From Gemmatimonadota bacterium (GTDB taxonomy: Bacteria; Gemmatimonadota; Gemmatimonadetes; Gemmatimonadales; Gemmatimonadaceae), in NCBI GenBank assembly GCA_947475795.1, contig CANJOX010000171.1, positions 1 to 6,825 of the forward strand: a DNA stretch of 6,825 nucleotides, read 5' to 3'. A model generated the notes under the pieces. That model searched no databases and was not told the origin of the DNA. It saw only the letters and a list, made by a program, of their open reading frames with translations. This document shows, in pieces, positions 5,840 to 6,825 of this stretch. Each line of letters starts with the position of its first letter. Positions within the stretch are counted from its first letter, which is position 1. Position numbers and translations under genes: made by a program.

Positions 5840-6619
5840 GTGCTTCCCACCCCCTGTCAGGTCATCGGCGATGCGCACCTTGGCGTCGCGTCGTCGGATG
5901 CGGAACGCGCCCTCCTGCGCGTGATCCGCGACGTGCCGGACGGCAGCCGCTCCCTGGTGATCATGGGCGACCTGTTCGATTTCTGGTTCGCGTGGCGTCA
6001 CGCGATGCCGAGAACAGGATTCCGCGTGCTGGCCGCGCTGGCGGATTTGCACGACGCCGGTATTCCGGTGCTGTGGATCGGCGGGAACCACGACTGCTGG
6101 GGCGGCGAGGCTCTCAGGGCGGAAACCGGTGCGGATTACACCCTGGAGCCTTGGCAAGGGCGAATCGGCGCGTGGCGGGCGCTGCTGGCCCACGGCGACG
6201 GGCTGCGCGAGGTCGAGGACGCGCCCTACCGACGCCTCCGGCGGGTGCTGCGGCATCCGCTGGCAATCCGCGCCTTCGGGATGCTCCACCCGAATTTGGC
6301 CTCACGGGTTGCCCTGGCCTCGTCGCACACCAGCCGGACCCGTCGGGCCGGTGACGAGGGGCGCGGGCTGCTTGCGGTGGGATCGCGGTCGCTGAGTGCC
6401 AGCGATGGCCCCGAGTTGGTGATTCACGGGCACTCGCACGTGCCGATGCTGGTCCGCGCCGGGCGCGGCTGGTACGGGAACGCCGGGGCGTGGTATCTCG
6501 ACCAGCAGTATTTGCGCATCGAGGACGACCGGATCACCCGGCGCGCGTGGAGCGCCTCAGGTGAACACGTGGTGCTCGACGTGGGTGAGCGGCAGGTCGA
6601 GGAATCGCCGCGCACCTGA
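5840..6619 (+). CDS. lpxH: LpxH-like UDP-2,3-diacylglucosamine diphosphatase (calcineurin-like phosphoesterase)
   Basis: LpxH cleaves UDP-2,3-diacylglucosamine to 2,3-diacylglucosamine 1-phosphate (lipid X) and UMP in lipid A synthesis, at the cytoplasmic face of the inner membrane. The 259-aa protein carries the full dinuclear-metal motif set in order: Asp11-x-His13 (DAHLG), GDLFDFWF (43-50, Asp44), GNHD (92-95), HGD (118-120) and HGHSH (196-200). GDLFDFWF and the final HGHSH with spacing of this size are typical of LpxH-type enzymes. E. coli LpxH has Arg in place of the His in GNHD, so this may be a branch outside the proteobacterial group. Basic residues between 130 and 170 may contact membrane or substrate. 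The start is well constrained: an in-frame TAA lies at 5828-5830 and GTG at 5840 is the only start codon before Asp11. No ribosome site is present; see the promoter. The gene is divergent from ybgC. A related phosphoesterase with another substrate cannot be excluded. Confidence 0.85.
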   Translation: MLPTPCQVIGDAHLGVASSDAERALLRVIRDVPDGSRSLVIMGDLFDFWFAWRHAMPRTGFRVLAALADLHDAGIPVLWIGGNHDCWGGEALRAETGADYTLEPWQGRIGAWRALLAHGDGLREVEDAPYRRLRRVLRHPLAIRAFGMLHPNLASRVALASSHTSRTRRAGDEGRGLLAVGSRSLSASDGPELVIHGHSHVPMLVRAGRGWYGNAGAWYLDQQYLRIEDDRITRRAWSASGEHVVLDVGERQVEESPRT

Positions 6620-6718
6620 GAGGACGCGTTGCGGCCTAATTCGTCGGCCAGCACGGGTGCGAGTAACGTCGCGATGACACGGGTGGCCGGATACTCGAGC
6701 CAGCCCTCCTCAACCGGC

Positions 6719-6771
6719 GGCACCACGAGCGGACCGGCCGTGCTCACGACCCGCGTACGCGCCGTGGTGCC
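6719..6771. repeat. Perfect 9-bp inverted repeat with 35-nt loop between convergent genes
   Basis: GGCACCACG (6719-6727) and CGTGGTGCC (6763-6771) are perfect inverted repeats; with one bulged base (6772) two more outer G-C pairs can form. The loop also contains the 10-bp palindrome CGCGTACGCG. In the minus direction the structure begins 3 nt after the stop of the partial gene at the right edge, so it could stabilise or end that transcript. No T-run follows on either strand, so it is not a standard intrinsic terminator. The rest of 6620-6774 shows no confident gene. Confidence 0.4.
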
Positions 6772-6774
6772 CGC

Positions 6775-6825
6775 TCAGAAGTGAACGGTGGCGACGAACA
6801 GCGCGCCCGATGGTCGGGGCACGGC
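6775..6825 (-). CDS. 3' end of a gene, probably an outer-membrane beta-barrel protein (partial)
   Basis: Only the last 16 codons and a TGA (6777-6775) lie in the window; the gene continues beyond the right edge. The product ends AVPRPSGALFVATVHF. Hydrophobic and aromatic residues alternate (F, A, V and the terminal F) and the last residue is Phe. This is the known C-terminal signature of outer-membrane beta-barrels recognised by BamA. Third codon positions are mostly G or C, as in the other genes. With so little sequence the protein family cannot be named, and chance is not excluded. It converges with the lpxH-like gene, their stop codons being about 155 bp apart. Confidence 0.5.
   Translation of the reverse strand, partial: AVPRPSGALFVATVHF

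Noticed and set aside
5711..6289. Upstream extension of the ybgC frame to 335 aa
   Set aside because: The hotdog domain begins right after ATG 5710 at the normal family distance; the extension is antisense to the lpxH-like gene and unlike protein.
1..6825. Mobile element, phage, toxin-antitoxin or defence system
   Set aside because: All confident genes are housekeeping or envelope genes with uniform GC-rich codon use; no transposase, integrase, attachment repeat or defence motif was seen on either strand.

Overview
The window is GC-rich chromosomal DNA from a Gram-negative (diderm, lipopolysaccharide-making) bacterium. It reads as housekeeping sequence: tRNA, nucleotide and RNA maintenance, LPS and outer-membrane biogenesis. 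There is no transposon, phage, CRISPR or other sign of transfer. Gene content and order (a HEAT-repeat/cyclophilin lipoprotein next to LptE, RfaE2, RNase PH and RdgB) look like Gemmatimonadota to me. That is a recognition-based inference, not something I could search.

Layout. Positions 1-62 (minus strand) hold most of a tRNA-Pro(UGG) gene, cut by the window edge, with a good sigma70-type promoter just upstream. From 135 to 5710 seven genes lie on the minus strand, almost without gaps. In transcription order (right to left) they are: a YbgC-type hotdog thioesterase; a large lipoprotein with HEAT repeats and a C-terminal cyclophilin-type prolyl isomerase domain; a small putative lipoprotein; LptE; standalone RfaE2/HldE-C heptose-1-phosphate adenylyltransferase; RNase PH; and RdgB/HAM1 pyrophosphatase. 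Five of the six junctions overlap by 4 to 26 bp and the sixth is a 10-bp gap, so this is very probably one operon. Positions 5711-5839 form a divergent intergenic region. It carries a promoter for the plus-strand gene and a dyad nearer ybgC. At 5840-6619 (plus) lies an LpxH-like UDP-2,3-diacylglucosamine diphosphatase, which appears to be read from a leaderless mRNA. Positions 6620-6774 contain no confident gene but do contain a perfect 9-bp inverted repeat. At the right edge (6775-6825, minus) is what looks like the last 16 codons of an outer-membrane beta-barrel gene.

How the genes fit together. LpxH acts in lipid A synthesis, RfaE2 makes the ADP-heptose used for the LPS inner core, and LptE belongs to the LPS translocon at the outer membrane. 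The cyclophilin lipoprotein and the small lipoprotein are plausible envelope assembly factors. RNase PH and RdgB are an often-seen housekeeping pair, translationally coupled here through ATGA, and they lie directly upstream of a tRNA gene whose product RNase PH could help mature. I found no convincing new defence or mobile system. The most interesting points are the HEAT-cyclophilin lipoprotein, the unassigned lipoprotein beside LptE, and the leaderless lpxH start.
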